From: an uncultured Eisenbergiella sp.
Lineage (GTDB): Bacteria; Bacillota; Clostridia; Lachnospirales; Lachnospiraceae
Length of the DNA stretch: 37,551 bases
Direction: 5' to 3'
Assembly (NCBI GenBank): GCA_947631815.1
Contig: CANRMT010000014.1
Coordinates: forward strand, 1 to 37,551
Each line of letters opens with the position of its first letter. The first letter of the stretch is position 1. The notes beneath the pieces are model-generated. The model had not been told where the DNA came from, searched no databases, and worked only from the letters and a program-made list of their open reading frames with translations. Made by a program: the position numbers and the translations under genes. Below, one piece after another: positions 26,385 to 34,469 of the stretch.

Positions 26385-27154
26385 AGACTCACCATCCTGT
26401 CCGTTATGAGATACGCAAAAAGCATCAAAAGCTCCGATACCGTGATGATATATCCGGCCAGATCCCCGGACATGCCGCCGAACTGTTTCTCCGCCATTCT
26501 GCGCAGATACAAAAAGCAGAGCAGGAACACGGCCAGACATGCGGCCCCTCCTGCGGGCGAAAGAAGGCACAGCGCCGCCGTGCAGAGGACCGTCCAGCCC
26601 AGCAGGAAAAAGACGGCCCGGCCGGACGCGGCTCCCCGGAACGTATGCTGCAGTCCCTCCCCGGAGGCGGAAGGGAGACAAACACTCCCCAGGGCTCCCA
26701 GCGTCCGCGCGAACACCTGATGGAGCCCCAGCGTGAGCACCGCCTCCCGGCTGCGGGGCAGCTCCGTGCAGAGGGCGAAAAACGACAGCAGCCAGAGCCC
26801 CGCGTAGATCACGGCGAATGCCCCCGCATGCGGATCCTTCAGGATCTCCCGCTTCCGCGCACTGGGCCCATGGCTCGCCAGCGCGTCCACGGTATCGCAG
26901 AAGCCGTCCATATGGATGCCGCCGGTGATCAGGACCGGCAGCAGCGTCAGACCGGCGGCGAACAGGACATTTCCAAAGGAAAAAACCTCGCAGAGCAAAA
27001 ACCAGCCCCACTGCAGCAGGCCAGCCGCGGCTCCCACCAGGGGAAGGCAGGCCAGCATATATTTCATGTTTTCCTGTTTCCACTCGATCCGCGGCATGGG
27101 TATGACGGAAAACATCAGAAAGGCCATCGCCAGCGACCGCAAAAATTCTCTCAT
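26375..27154 (-). CDS. cobS: Adenosylcobinamide-GDP ribazoletransferase (cobalamin synthase)
   Basis: MAFLMFSVIPMPRIEWKQENMKYMLACLPLVGAAAG; LITGGIHMDGFCDTVDALASHGPSARKREILKDPHAGAFAVIY. Confidence 0.95.
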   Translation of the reverse strand: MREFLRSLAMAFLMFSVIPMPRIEWKQENMKYMLACLPLVGAAAGLLQWGWFLLCEVFSFGNVLFAAGLTLLPVLITGGIHMDGFCDTVDALASHGPSARKREILKDPHAGAFAVIYAGLWLLSFFALCTELPRSREAVLTLGLHQVFARTLGALGSVCLPSASGEGLQHTFRGAASGRAVFFLLGWTVLCTAALCLLSPAGGAACLAVFLLCFLYLRRMAEKQFGGMSGDLAGYIITVSELLMLFAYLITDRMVSLWF

Positions 27155-27711
27155 CCGGTGTTTTCCTCCTTCCCGCTCAGCCGGGCGATCCCGCCCGGAC
27201 AGCCCTTTTTCTGCAGCGGAATGCCGCAGACCAGCTCGAAGACCGCATCCGCCCGCTCCGCCAGGACGGCGTTGATCCGCCCCAGCGCCCGGATATAGGC
27301 GGTGGTGCCGGGATCGTATTCCCGCCCGTCGCTCCCCACGTCATTGGTCACTACGATCAGATCCCGGCACTGGCGGCGCAGCGCTTCCACCCCGTCCAGC
27401 ACCCGGGCGCAGGGATCCGTCCAGGTTCCCGTTTCATCGAACATTTCGTTGGCGGTCAGGTTGCAGATGCACTCCAGCAGCGCGACACCCCGGCCGGGCA
27501 GCGCAAGTCCGGCCAGATCCGTATAGCGCTCCACCGTCTCGAAGCCCCTGCCCTCCCGCATCCTCCGATGCTTTGCGATCTTTCGCTCGCTTTCTTCTCC
27601 ATAGGGCCGCATGGCGGCGATATAATATCTGGGGCCCTCCATGTCTGCGCAGAGCGATTCCGCATAGGCGCTCTTTCCGCAGCCGGATCCCCCGGTCAGC
27701 AGGATCATCAT
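27151..27711 (-). CDS. cobU: Adenosylcobinamide kinase / adenosylcobinamide-phosphate guanylyltransferase
   Basis: MMILLTGGSGCGKSAYAESLC; YYIAAMRPYGEESERKIAKHRRMREGRGFETVE; ALLECICNLTANEMF. Confidence 0.88.
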   Translation of the reverse strand: MMILLTGGSGCGKSAYAESLCADMEGPRYYIAAMRPYGEESERKIAKHRRMREGRGFETVERYTDLAGLALPGRGVALLECICNLTANEMFDETGTWTDPCARVLDGVEALRRQCRDLIVVTNDVGSDGREYDPGTTAYIRALGRINAVLAERADAVFELVCGIPLQKKGCPGGIARLSGKEENTG

Positions 27712-28772
27712 AACGTTTCTTCTCCCTGCGGCGTGTACGCCGCGACTCCGGCGTCCGCAAATGCGGCGGCCCCGTCATAGACGGAAACGGCCAGATCCAG
27801 CAGCGGCATCATGCAGACCGCCCCGGTCCCCTCGCCCAGCCGAAGACCGGCATGGATCACGGCCTGAAGGGACAGCGCGTCCAGAACGGCCTGCGCGGCG
27901 GGCTCCGCCGAGCAGTGACTGGCGATCATCGCACAGACGCTCCCCGGACACAGCCGTGCGGCCGTCAGCGCGGCGACGGCGCTGATAAAGCCGTCGATGA
28001 GGACCGGCACCCGGTACAGCGCGCCGCCCAGAAACAGCCCGACCATGCCCGCGATGTCAAGACCGCCCAGCTTCCAGAGCACCTCAAACGCGTTTCCGGC
28101 GTCCGGCCGATTGCACTCTTCCGCCCGGCGGACCGCCTCCCGTTTCCGCAAAAGCCCTTCTTCCGAAAGCCCGGCCCCGCGCCCCACGGCGCGCTCCGCG
28201 GGAATCCCCAGCAGAACGGACGCCATGGCACCGGCGGTCGTGGTGTTCCCGATCCCCATTTCGCCGGTAGCCAGAAGCGCATACCCCTGTTCCCGGTACT
28301 CGCGGGCCAGCCGGATGCCCGTTTCGACCGCCCGCTCCGCCTCCTGCGGGGTCATGGCAGGTCCCCGGGAAATATCGCCGGTCCCGTTTCGGATATGCAG
28401 ATCCCGGACGCCCGGCGCCCGCCGGAGCATCCCGATATCCACGGGAAATACCTCCGCTCCGGCAGCCTCCGCCATCCGACAGACGCTGGATCTTCCGCGG
28501 GCGATCATTTCGGCCATGGAAGCCGTCACCGAAGCGTCCGTCTGCGTCACGCCTTGCGCGACGACGCCGTTGTCGGCGCAGAAGACCACCACAGCTCTTT
28601 TTTTCAGGGAAAGCCTTTCACTGCCGGTCAGCCCCGCGATGCGGACACAGATCTTCTCCAGCTCTCCGAGGCCCTCCAGCGGCTTGGCGATCGAATCCCA
28701 CCGCGCCTTTGCGCGCCGCATCGCGCCCTCATCCGGGGGCAGGATCTCCCGGTTGAAACGTCCAAAATCCAT
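27708..28772 (-). CDS. cobT: Nicotinate-nucleotide--dimethylbenzimidazole phosphoribosyltransferase
   Basis: RWDSIAKPLEGLGELEKICVRIAGL; VVFCADNGVVAQGVTQTDASVTASMAEMIARGRSSVCRMAEAAGAEVFPVDIGM; LLATGEMGIGNTTTAGAMASVLLG. Confidence 0.95.
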   Translation of the reverse strand: MDFGRFNREILPPDEGAMRRAKARWDSIAKPLEGLGELEKICVRIAGLTGSERLSLKKRAVVVFCADNGVVAQGVTQTDASVTASMAEMIARGRSSVCRMAEAAGAEVFPVDIGMLRRAPGVRDLHIRNGTGDISRGPAMTPQEAERAVETGIRLAREYREQGYALLATGEMGIGNTTTAGAMASVLLGIPAERAVGRGAGLSEEGLLRKREAVRRAEECNRPDAGNAFEVLWKLGGLDIAGMVGLFLGGALYRVPVLIDGFISAVAALTAARLCPGSVCAMIASHCSAEPAAQAVLDALSLQAVIHAGLRLGEGTGAVCMMPLLDLAVSVYDGAAAFADAGVAAYTPQGEETL

Positions 28773-28865
28773 TTTCTCTCCATACTGCGTCCGGCCGCCG
28801 AATCCTGTACAGGCGAAAGGCCGCCCCCACCCATCCGTTTCCATACGGCGGCGCTTCTCATTTTC

Positions 28866-29621
28866 TTAACTCCACTGGGACAGCAGTCCCCGCATCCACG
28901 CGTAAACGTCCATCCGGTATACCTGCTCCAGCCGCTCCGGCGCGAGCACCTCCGACACACTGCCGCGGGCCACACAGCGGCCCCGGTCCATCAACAGCGC
29001 CCCGGTGCCGCAGGCCTTCGCCAGCGACAGATCGTGCACCACCGAGATCACGGCTTTCCCCGGCCTTTTCAGCCAGTCGGAGATCATGCCGAACACCTGC
29101 TTCTGATAGATCAGGTCCAGATGGTTCGTGGGCTCGTCCAGGAGCAAAAGCTGCGGATCCTGCGCGAACGCCTGCGCCAGAAACGTCCGCTGCAGTTCGC
29201 CGCCGGACAGGGTGAGCACGGACTGCTTTCGCTGCTCCCGCATCCCGGTCAGCTCCAGTGCGGTCTCCACCGCCGCCTCGTCCTCGTCCCCGCGGCCGGA
29301 TAAAAGCCCCGCGGAATAGGCATAACGCCCCAGCGAGACCACCTCCTCCACCGAAAAGGAATAGGCCGCCGGGTGCGACTGCGCCAGCATCCCGATACAG
29401 CGGGCCCGCTGTACGCTCTTCATCCGCCGGACATCCTGCCCCTGGAAAAGGATCTGTCCCGTGTAGGGAACGCCCTGCGTAACGGCGTTTAGGACCGTGG
29501 ATTTTCCTGCGCCGTTGGGGCCCACGATCATCAGCCACTGCCCCTCCTCCACGGTCAGGTCCAGACCGTCCACGACGGTCAGCTCCCCGAAACGCACGGT
29601 GAGCTTTTTGATCTCCAACAT
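28866..29621 (-). CDS. btuD: ABC transporter ATP-binding protein (cobalamin/iron-siderophore type)
   Basis: Walker A GPNGAGKSTVLNAV; LSGGELQRTFLAQAFAQDPQLLLLDEPTNHLDL; adjacent FecCD permease and binding protein under a B12 riboswitch. Confidence 0.88.
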   Translation of the reverse strand: MLEIKKLTVRFGELTVVDGLDLTVEEGQWLMIVGPNGAGKSTVLNAVTQGVPYTGQILFQGQDVRRMKSVQRARCIGMLAQSHPAAYSFSVEEVVSLGRYAYSAGLLSGRGDEDEAAVETALELTGMREQRKQSVLTLSGGELQRTFLAQAFAQDPQLLLLDEPTNHLDLIYQKQVFGMISDWLKRPGKAVISVVHDLSLAKACGTGALLMDRGRCVARGSVSEVLAPERLEQVYRMDVYAWMRGLLSQWS

Positions 29622-29711
29622 GGGAACCTCCATTCCGGTCCGGGGCAGCGGGCCGCATTTTCCCGACCGTCCGCTACCCTGAAACGCATTCCCGTCAAAA
29701 TACCGACTTTT

Positions 29712-30761
29712 TCAGCCTTTGACCCTTTTTCTGGAGCGGTAAAAAATGATCACGAACACCACCGCGCCCACCAGGCTGGTGACGACGCCGATGGGCAGCT
29801 CCACCGGGTTCAGAAGAATGCGGGCCGTCAAATCCGCCAGCATCAGAAACACCGCGCCGCCGAACAGGGACGCAGGGAGAAGCCGCCGGTGGTTCGGCCC
29901 CGCCAGGAGCCGCACCGCATGGGGCGTCACCAGCCCCACGAAGCCGATGGTCCCGCCGACAGACACACAGACGCCGATGAGACCGGACACGGCCAGCAGG
30001 ATCAGGAGCCGGACCCGGCGCACGTTCACGCCGATGTGACGGGCGTTGTCCTCCCCCACCGCGAAGGCGTTCAGCTCACGCCAGCGGGAAAAAATGACGC
30101 TGCCGCAGACGAGCAGCGCGGCCCCTGTCAGCAGCACATCCGTATAGTTTTTCCCCTGCAGGCTCCCCATCGTCCAGAAAGTGATATGCTGGATGCGGTC
30201 GGCCGCAAAGGTGATGATGACGCTCATGAGGCTGGACACGAACATGGAAAAGACCACGCCGATCAGAATGATCGTATTGGTGGAAAAAGAGCAGTCCATC
30301 CGGTAGGCCAGCCCCAGAATGATCAGCAGGGAAAAAAAGGCGAACAGGATCGCCATGGCGGTGGTGCCCGCAAAGGGCAGGAACGGGACCCGCACGCCGA
30401 AGGCGATGGCGATCACCGCGCCCAGCGACGCGCCGGAGGAAACGCCCAGCGTGGAGCCGTCCGCCAGCGCATTTTTCAAAAGCCCCTGCATGGCCGCGCC
30501 CGCCAGCGCCAGCGACGCGCCCACCAGGGCGACGCAGAGCACCCGCGGGATCCTGACCGACAGGATGATGGCGGCCCCCAGCCCGGAGGGACGCTCCCGA
30601 TGCAGAACCAGGGCCCGCAGCGCCTCCGCGACAGCTGTCAGGGTCTCCCGCAGAGGCACATTGACGCTGCCGACGCAGACGCAAAGGCACAGCACCGCCA
30701 GCGTTATGCCCGCGAAAAGGGCATATTCCCAAAGAGAAAAACGGTCTGACCGTGTTCTCAT
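29712..30761 (-). CDS. btuC: FecCD/BtuC-family ABC permease
   Basis: RIPRVLCVALVGASLALAGAAMQGLLKNALADGSTLGVSSGASLGAVIAIAFG; GTIGFVGLVTPHAVRLLAGPNHRRLLPASLFGGAVFLMLADLTAR. Confidence 0.9.
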   Translation of the reverse strand: MRTRSDRFSLWEYALFAGITLAVLCLCVCVGSVNVPLRETLTAVAEALRALVLHRERPSGLGAAIILSVRIPRVLCVALVGASLALAGAAMQGLLKNALADGSTLGVSSGASLGAVIAIAFGVRVPFLPFAGTTAMAILFAFFSLLIILGLAYRMDCSFSTNTIILIGVVFSMFVSSLMSVIITFAADRIQHITFWTMGSLQGKNYTDVLLTGAALLVCGSVIFSRWRELNAFAVGEDNARHIGVNVRRVRLLILLAVSGLIGVCVSVGGTIGFVGLVTPHAVRLLAGPNHRRLLPASLFGGAVFLMLADLTARILLNPVELPIGVVTSLVGAVVFVIIFYRSRKRVKG

Positions 30762-30917
30762 ATCGTTCCTCCGAATCGGGCGGGAAGCGCCTCCCCGCCG
30801 CATACAGCGAAACCGCGCGCCGCGCGGATCCGCCGGACGCGGCAGGGCCGATCCGCCCTGCCATGCCCGGCATGTCTATGCGGTCCGGATGCCCGGCCCG
30901 CCGGAACGGTTTTCCTC

Positions 30918-32030
30918 TCAGTCCCCGCTCCCATACACGAAATCATAGAGCATCTGCGCGCCCTCCGCCAGCCGCGGGGCCGGACGGGAAAGCTCGTCGT
31001 TCTGAAGGTTCAGGATCGCTTTGTTCTGCACGGCGGTGATGTTTTCCCAGCCGGAACGGCCCAGGATCTCCTCCTCCGGCGTAGGGCCCTCCCCGTAATA
31101 CTGGGTAATGGTCAAAATATAATCCGGATCGCGCTCCAGCACCTGCTCCTCGGAGACCTCCGCCCAACCCTCCACATCCGCGAAACAGTTGGTCAGACCC
31201 AGCATGCCCGCGATCTCATCCATGAAGGTGTGGCTTCCAGCGGCCCAGAGCCCCCACTGCAGCGGGGATACCTCAAAGTAGATCGTCTTGCCGCTTCCTT
31301 CTCCGGCCTTTTCCTGCAGATCCGCAAAGGTGCTCTTCATGCCGTCGATCACCTCAGCCGCCTCCGCGTCCTTTCCCATCAGCGCGCCGATGAGCTCGAT
31401 GGCCGTATAGACGCCCGCAATGTCCTGCGCGTCGCTGACCACCACATGTACACCGGCCGCCTCCAGCTGCGCCACCTGCTCCTCGGTCTGCGCCATGGTG
31501 CTCATCAGAAGCACCTGCGGCTCCAGAGAAAGGATCTGCTCGATATTGGTGTCCGCGCCGGACTGGACGGAGGGAACCTCCAGAACCTTGGCCGGATAAT
31601 TGCAGTATTCTCCGCGTCCCACCAGCGCGTCCCCCGCGCCGATGGCATAGAGGATCTCACAGTCAGAAGCGGTGAGCGCCACCACCTTCTCGGCGGGCTC
31701 CTCCAGCGTGATCTCCCGGCCCGTCATGTCCATGACCGTGATCGGCCCGTTTTCCGCCGTCTGCGCGGATCCGGCTTCTCCCGCCTGTCCGGCTTCCTCC
31801 TGTGCGGACTCCGTTTTCGCCGCCTGTGCAGATCCTTCCGCGGATCCGTTCTCCTCCGCCTGCGCGGATCCGTCCGCGGATCCGTTCTCTTCCGCCTGCG
31901 CGGCTTCGCTCACCGCCGCCTGGGAAGCAGTCTCCGGCGCCGTGCCGGAACCGTTTTGTGTGCCGCAGGCGGTCAGAGCCGCCAGCAGCGCGGCGATCAG
32001 GATCGCCGCCAACCGTCTTGTGCGTTTCAT
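30918..32030 (-). CDS. btuF: Lipoprotein periplasmic-binding-like ABC substrate-binding protein (BtuF-like)
   Basis: Lipobox LLAALTAC; ITVMDMTGREITLEEPAEKVVALTASDCEILYAIGAGDALVGRGEYCNYP; first gene behind the cobalamin riboswitch. Confidence 0.88.
   Translation of the reverse strand: MKRTRRLAAILIAALLAALTACGTQNGSGTAPETASQAAVSEAAQAEENGSADGSAQAEENGSAEGSAQAAKTESAQEEAGQAGEAGSAQTAENGPITVMDMTGREITLEEPAEKVVALTASDCEILYAIGAGDALVGRGEYCNYPAKVLEVPSVQSGADTNIEQILSLEPQVLLMSTMAQTEEQVAQLEAAGVHVVVSDAQDIAGVYTAIELIGALMGKDAEAAEVIDGMKSTFADLQEKAGEGSGKTIYFEVSPLQWGLWAAGSHTFMDEIAGMLGLTNCFADVEGWAEVSEEQVLERDPDYILTITQYYGEGPTPEEEILGRSGWENITAVQNKAILNLQNDELSRPAPRLAEGAQMLYDFVYGSGD
31831..31902. repeat. Two 36-bp in-frame tandem units inside btuF
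   Basis: GATCCTTCCGCGGATCCGTTCTCCTCCGCCTGCGCG / GATCCGTCCGCGGATCCGTTCTCTTCCGCCTGCGCG (2 mismatches). Confidence 0.9.
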
Positions 32031-32138
32031 TTTGAATACGCTCCTTTCTTTTTTTCACCGGACAGAGAAGGAGCATCTTTCACCGCGGCCATCCCAGACC
32101 GTACGGATTTTCTGTCGTTACGGCAGACCGGAAAACGC

Positions 32139-32260
32139 TTCGCGAACCCCGCCACAGTAGCCAGCGCTGCACTTCACAGACCCTGCCGTCAGCTCTGCAG
32201 CACTGCACTCAGCAGGCCCTACTGCCAGCTCTGCATCGCTGCGCTGCGCGAACCCCGCCG
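32139..32260. repeat. ~36-bp degenerate tandem array in the btuF leader
   Basis: Units starting at 32139, 32173, 32209 and 32245 (partial); TTCACAGACCCTGCCGTCAGCTCTGCAGCACTGCAC / TCAGCAGGCCCTACTGCCAGCTCTGCATCGCTGCGC. Confidence 0.75.
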
Positions 32261-32264
32261 CCGT

Positions 32265-32297
32265 AAACAAAAAATTGCTCCCCCGATTGGGGAGCAA
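32265..32297 (-). terminator. Intrinsic terminator downstream of the cobalamin riboswitch
   Basis: Minus strand: TTGCTCCCC-loop-GGGGGAGCAA followed by TTTTTTGTTT. Confidence 0.85.
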
Positions 32298-32349
32298 CAA
32301 AAAGAACGCAACTTCGCCTGCGCGAACTCACGTCGTTCCCACCCAACCC

Positions 32350-32530
32350 CAGAAGTGTTTCATACGCAGACAGGTCTCCCGGCTTGGCTTCATCCTACTT
32401 GGGCGCCTTCCCACCTTGCGGCAGTGACTTGATTGCCCGTTCGTCAGCTTCACGGTTACTGGGATAGCCCGGAAGTTTCATCCGATTCCCTCAACGCATC
32501 AGCGTTGGCGCCTCCCGGCGCAAAAGCGTA
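32350..32530 (-). ncRNA. Cobalamin riboswitch
   Basis: Minus strand: GAGGGAATCGGATGAAACTTCCGGGCTATCCCAGTAACCGTGAAG...CACTGCC...GGGAAGGCGCCCAAGTAGGATGAAGCCAAGCCGGGAGACCTGTC. Confidence 0.93.
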
Positions 32531-32549
32531 TGCTGTTCGGTTTGCATCC

Positions 32550-32578
32550 AATATACCATCCGGCCCGAAGGCCGTCAA
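32550..32578 (-). promoter_or_regulatory. Promoter of the riboswitch/cob operon transcript (TTGACG-N17-TATATT)
   Basis: -35 TTGACG (32578-32573) and -10 TATATT (32555-32550) on the minus strand, exact 17-bp spacer. Confidence 0.75.
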
Positions 32579-32608
32579 TCGCTTTCTGAAAAAACGCATC
32601 CGAAAAGA

Positions 32609-32853
32609 CGCCGTGACACCCCGCCCCGGAAGGACGGCAGACGTAGATCGCGGTGCCTTTGTGTCCGAATGCATCGTTTATCCGCCAGCCGTCCATTTGG
32701 GCCCGTGCCGGAAAATACGGGATGTCTGAGCGAAGCGAGTTTCCCGTATTTTCCGGCAGCTTCGGGCACAAACGGATGGCTGACGGATGATGCATCCGGA
32801 CGCAGGGCACGCGATCTACGTCTGCCGTCCTCCCGGGGCGGGGTGTCACGGCG
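32609..32853. repeat. Long palindromic element 3 (~245 bp, imperfect, ~120-bp arms, apex TGAGCGAAGCGAGTTT)
   Basis: CGCCGTGACACCCCGCCCCGGAAGGACGGCAGACGTAGATCGCG pairs with the reverse complement of CGCGATCTACGTCTGCCGTCCTCCCGGGGCGGGGTGTCACGGCG; apex stem CGGAAAATACGGGA/TCCCGTATTTTCCG. Confidence 0.95.
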
Positions 32854-32901
32854 CCATGCAGGACGTGAACACAAAAGCGCAGATGCCGCGGCCGACACGC
32901 G

Positions 32902-34209
32902 TTACGCCTTCACCGCCTCGAACGCCGCGTCCAGAGCCGCGATCAGATCCTCCGCCTTCTCAATGCCGATCGACAGGCGGATCGTGTTCGGCCGAATGCC
33001 CTGATCCAGAAGCTCGGCCTCGTTCAGCTGCGAATGCGTCGTGCTCGCCGGATGGATGACCAGTGATTTCACGTCCGCCACGTTTGCCAGCAGGGAGAAA
33101 ATGGCAAGGTTGTCGATGAATTTCTGCGCGGTCTTCGCGTCCCCTTTGATCTCAAAGGTGAAGATTGAGCCGCCGCCGTTCGGCAGGTATTTCTGATAAA
33201 GCGCATGGCTCGGCTCGCTGGGCAGCGATGGATGATGCACCGCCTCCACCTGCGGATGGGCTGCGAGATATTCCACGATCTTCAGCGCGTTGCTCACATG
33301 GCGCTCCACGCGCAGCGACAGGGTTTCCAGCCCCTGCAGGAAAAGGAAGGCGTGGAACGGGGAGAGCGTCGCCCCCGTATCGCGCAGCAGGACGGCGCGG
33401 ATATAGGTGGCAAACGCCGCCGCGCCGACGGCATCGGCGAAGGAAATGCCGTGATAGCTGGGATTCGCCTCCGAGATCCACGGATATTTGCCCGAAGCCT
33501 TCCAGTCAAACTTCCCGCCGTCCACGATGACGCCGCCGATGGCCGTCCCGTGGCCGCCGATGAACTTCGTTGCGGAATGCACGACGATGTCCGCCCCGTA
33601 CTCGATCGGCCGGATCAGGTACGGCGTCGCAAAGGTGGAATCCACCACCAGCGGGATCCCATGCCGGTGCGCGACCTCGGAAAGCGCCTCCAGATCGACC
33701 AGATTGGAATTCGGATTGCCCAGCGTCTCCACGAAGATGGCCTTTGTGTTTTCCCGGATCGCCGCCTCAAAGGAGCCTTCCTCCTCCGGATCCACGAAGG
33801 TCGTCGTAATGCCGGCGGTCAGCGGAAGCGTGTGGGCGAGCAGGTTGTAGGTCCCGCCGTAGATCGTCTTGGAGGCCACGATATGCTCCCCGGCTCTGGC
33901 CAGCGCCTGGAACGTGTAGCTGATCGCCGCTGCGCCGGAGGCCACTGCCAGCGCCGCCGCGCCGCCCTCTAAGGACGCGATGCGCTGTTCAAAAACATCC
34001 TCCGTCGGGTTGGTCAGCCTCCCGTATATGTTTCCCGCGTCCCGCAGCCCGAAACGGTCCGCCGCGTGCTGTGAATTGTGGAACACGTAGGACGTCGTCG
34101 CGTAGATCGGCACCGCCCTCGCGTCCGTAGCCGGATCGGCCTGCTCCTGTCCGATGTGAAGCTGTCTCGTCTCAAATCCCCAGTTTTTGGAATCTCTGAT
34201 GTCCGCCAT
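32902..34209 (-). CDS. metY: O-acetylhomoserine aminocarboxypropyltransferase / sulfhydrylase
   Basis: WGFETRQLHIGQEQADPATDARAVPIYATTSYVFHNSQHAADRFGLRDAGNIYGRLTNPTEDVFEQRIASLEGG; ADIVVHSATKFIGGHGTAIGGVIVDGG; SLVIHPASTTHSQL. Confidence 0.95.
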   Translation of the reverse strand: MADIRDSKNWGFETRQLHIGQEQADPATDARAVPIYATTSYVFHNSQHAADRFGLRDAGNIYGRLTNPTEDVFEQRIASLEGGAAALAVASGAAAISYTFQALARAGEHIVASKTIYGGTYNLLAHTLPLTAGITTTFVDPEEEGSFEAAIRENTKAIFVETLGNPNSNLVDLEALSEVAHRHGIPLVVDSTFATPYLIRPIEYGADIVVHSATKFIGGHGTAIGGVIVDGGKFDWKASGKYPWISEANPSYHGISFADAVGAAAFATYIRAVLLRDTGATLSPFHAFLFLQGLETLSLRVERHVSNALKIVEYLAAHPQVEAVHHPSLPSEPSHALYQKYLPNGGGSIFTFEIKGDAKTAQKFIDNLAIFSLLANVADVKSLVIHPASTTHSQLNEAELLDQGIRPNTIRLSIGIEKAEDLIAALDAAFEAVKA

Positions 34210-34359
34210 TTTTCTTTCCTCCCTGCCATAGTCGTATGCGGGTCGGCATGCACGCCGTTTTTTTCGGCCTTTCGCTGTTCCCCGCGTTTTGTTTCCGTTC
34301 GGTCCCGAAAAGCCGGAAACCCCGGTTTTTTCGGGCCCTGTCGTTGTTTTTTATAAGCA

Positions 34360-34372
34360 TACCAGTATGGTA
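34360..34372 (-). promoter_or_regulatory. 13-bp perfect dyad TACCA-GTA-TGGTA in the probable metY promoter
   Basis: Minus-strand promoter-like TGGACA-N17-TATGCT with the dyad in the spacer/-10. Confidence 0.55.
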
Positions 34373-34390
34373 GGTTTTTGTCCAATACGC

Positions 34391-34429
34391 AAAAAAAATA
34401 CCCGGTTATAAATTGAATCTATAACCGGG
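34391..34429 (-). terminator. Intrinsic terminator of the LysR-family gene
   Basis: Stem CCCGGTTATA/TATAACCGGG (34401-34429) followed on the minus strand by TATTTTTTTT. Confidence 0.85.
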
Positions 34430-34469
34430 CTCTCTGTTCTGCATGGCGGCGGGAAACTTTTGCTCCCTT

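Noticed and set aside
27852-29303. 483-aa plus-strand ORF opposite cobT/btuD
   Set aside because: Antisense shadow of well-supported minus-strand genes.
32499-32849. Short ORFs on both strands of palindrome 3 sharing MTPRPGRTADVDR
   Set aside because: A trivial consequence of the inverted repeat; no coding evidence.
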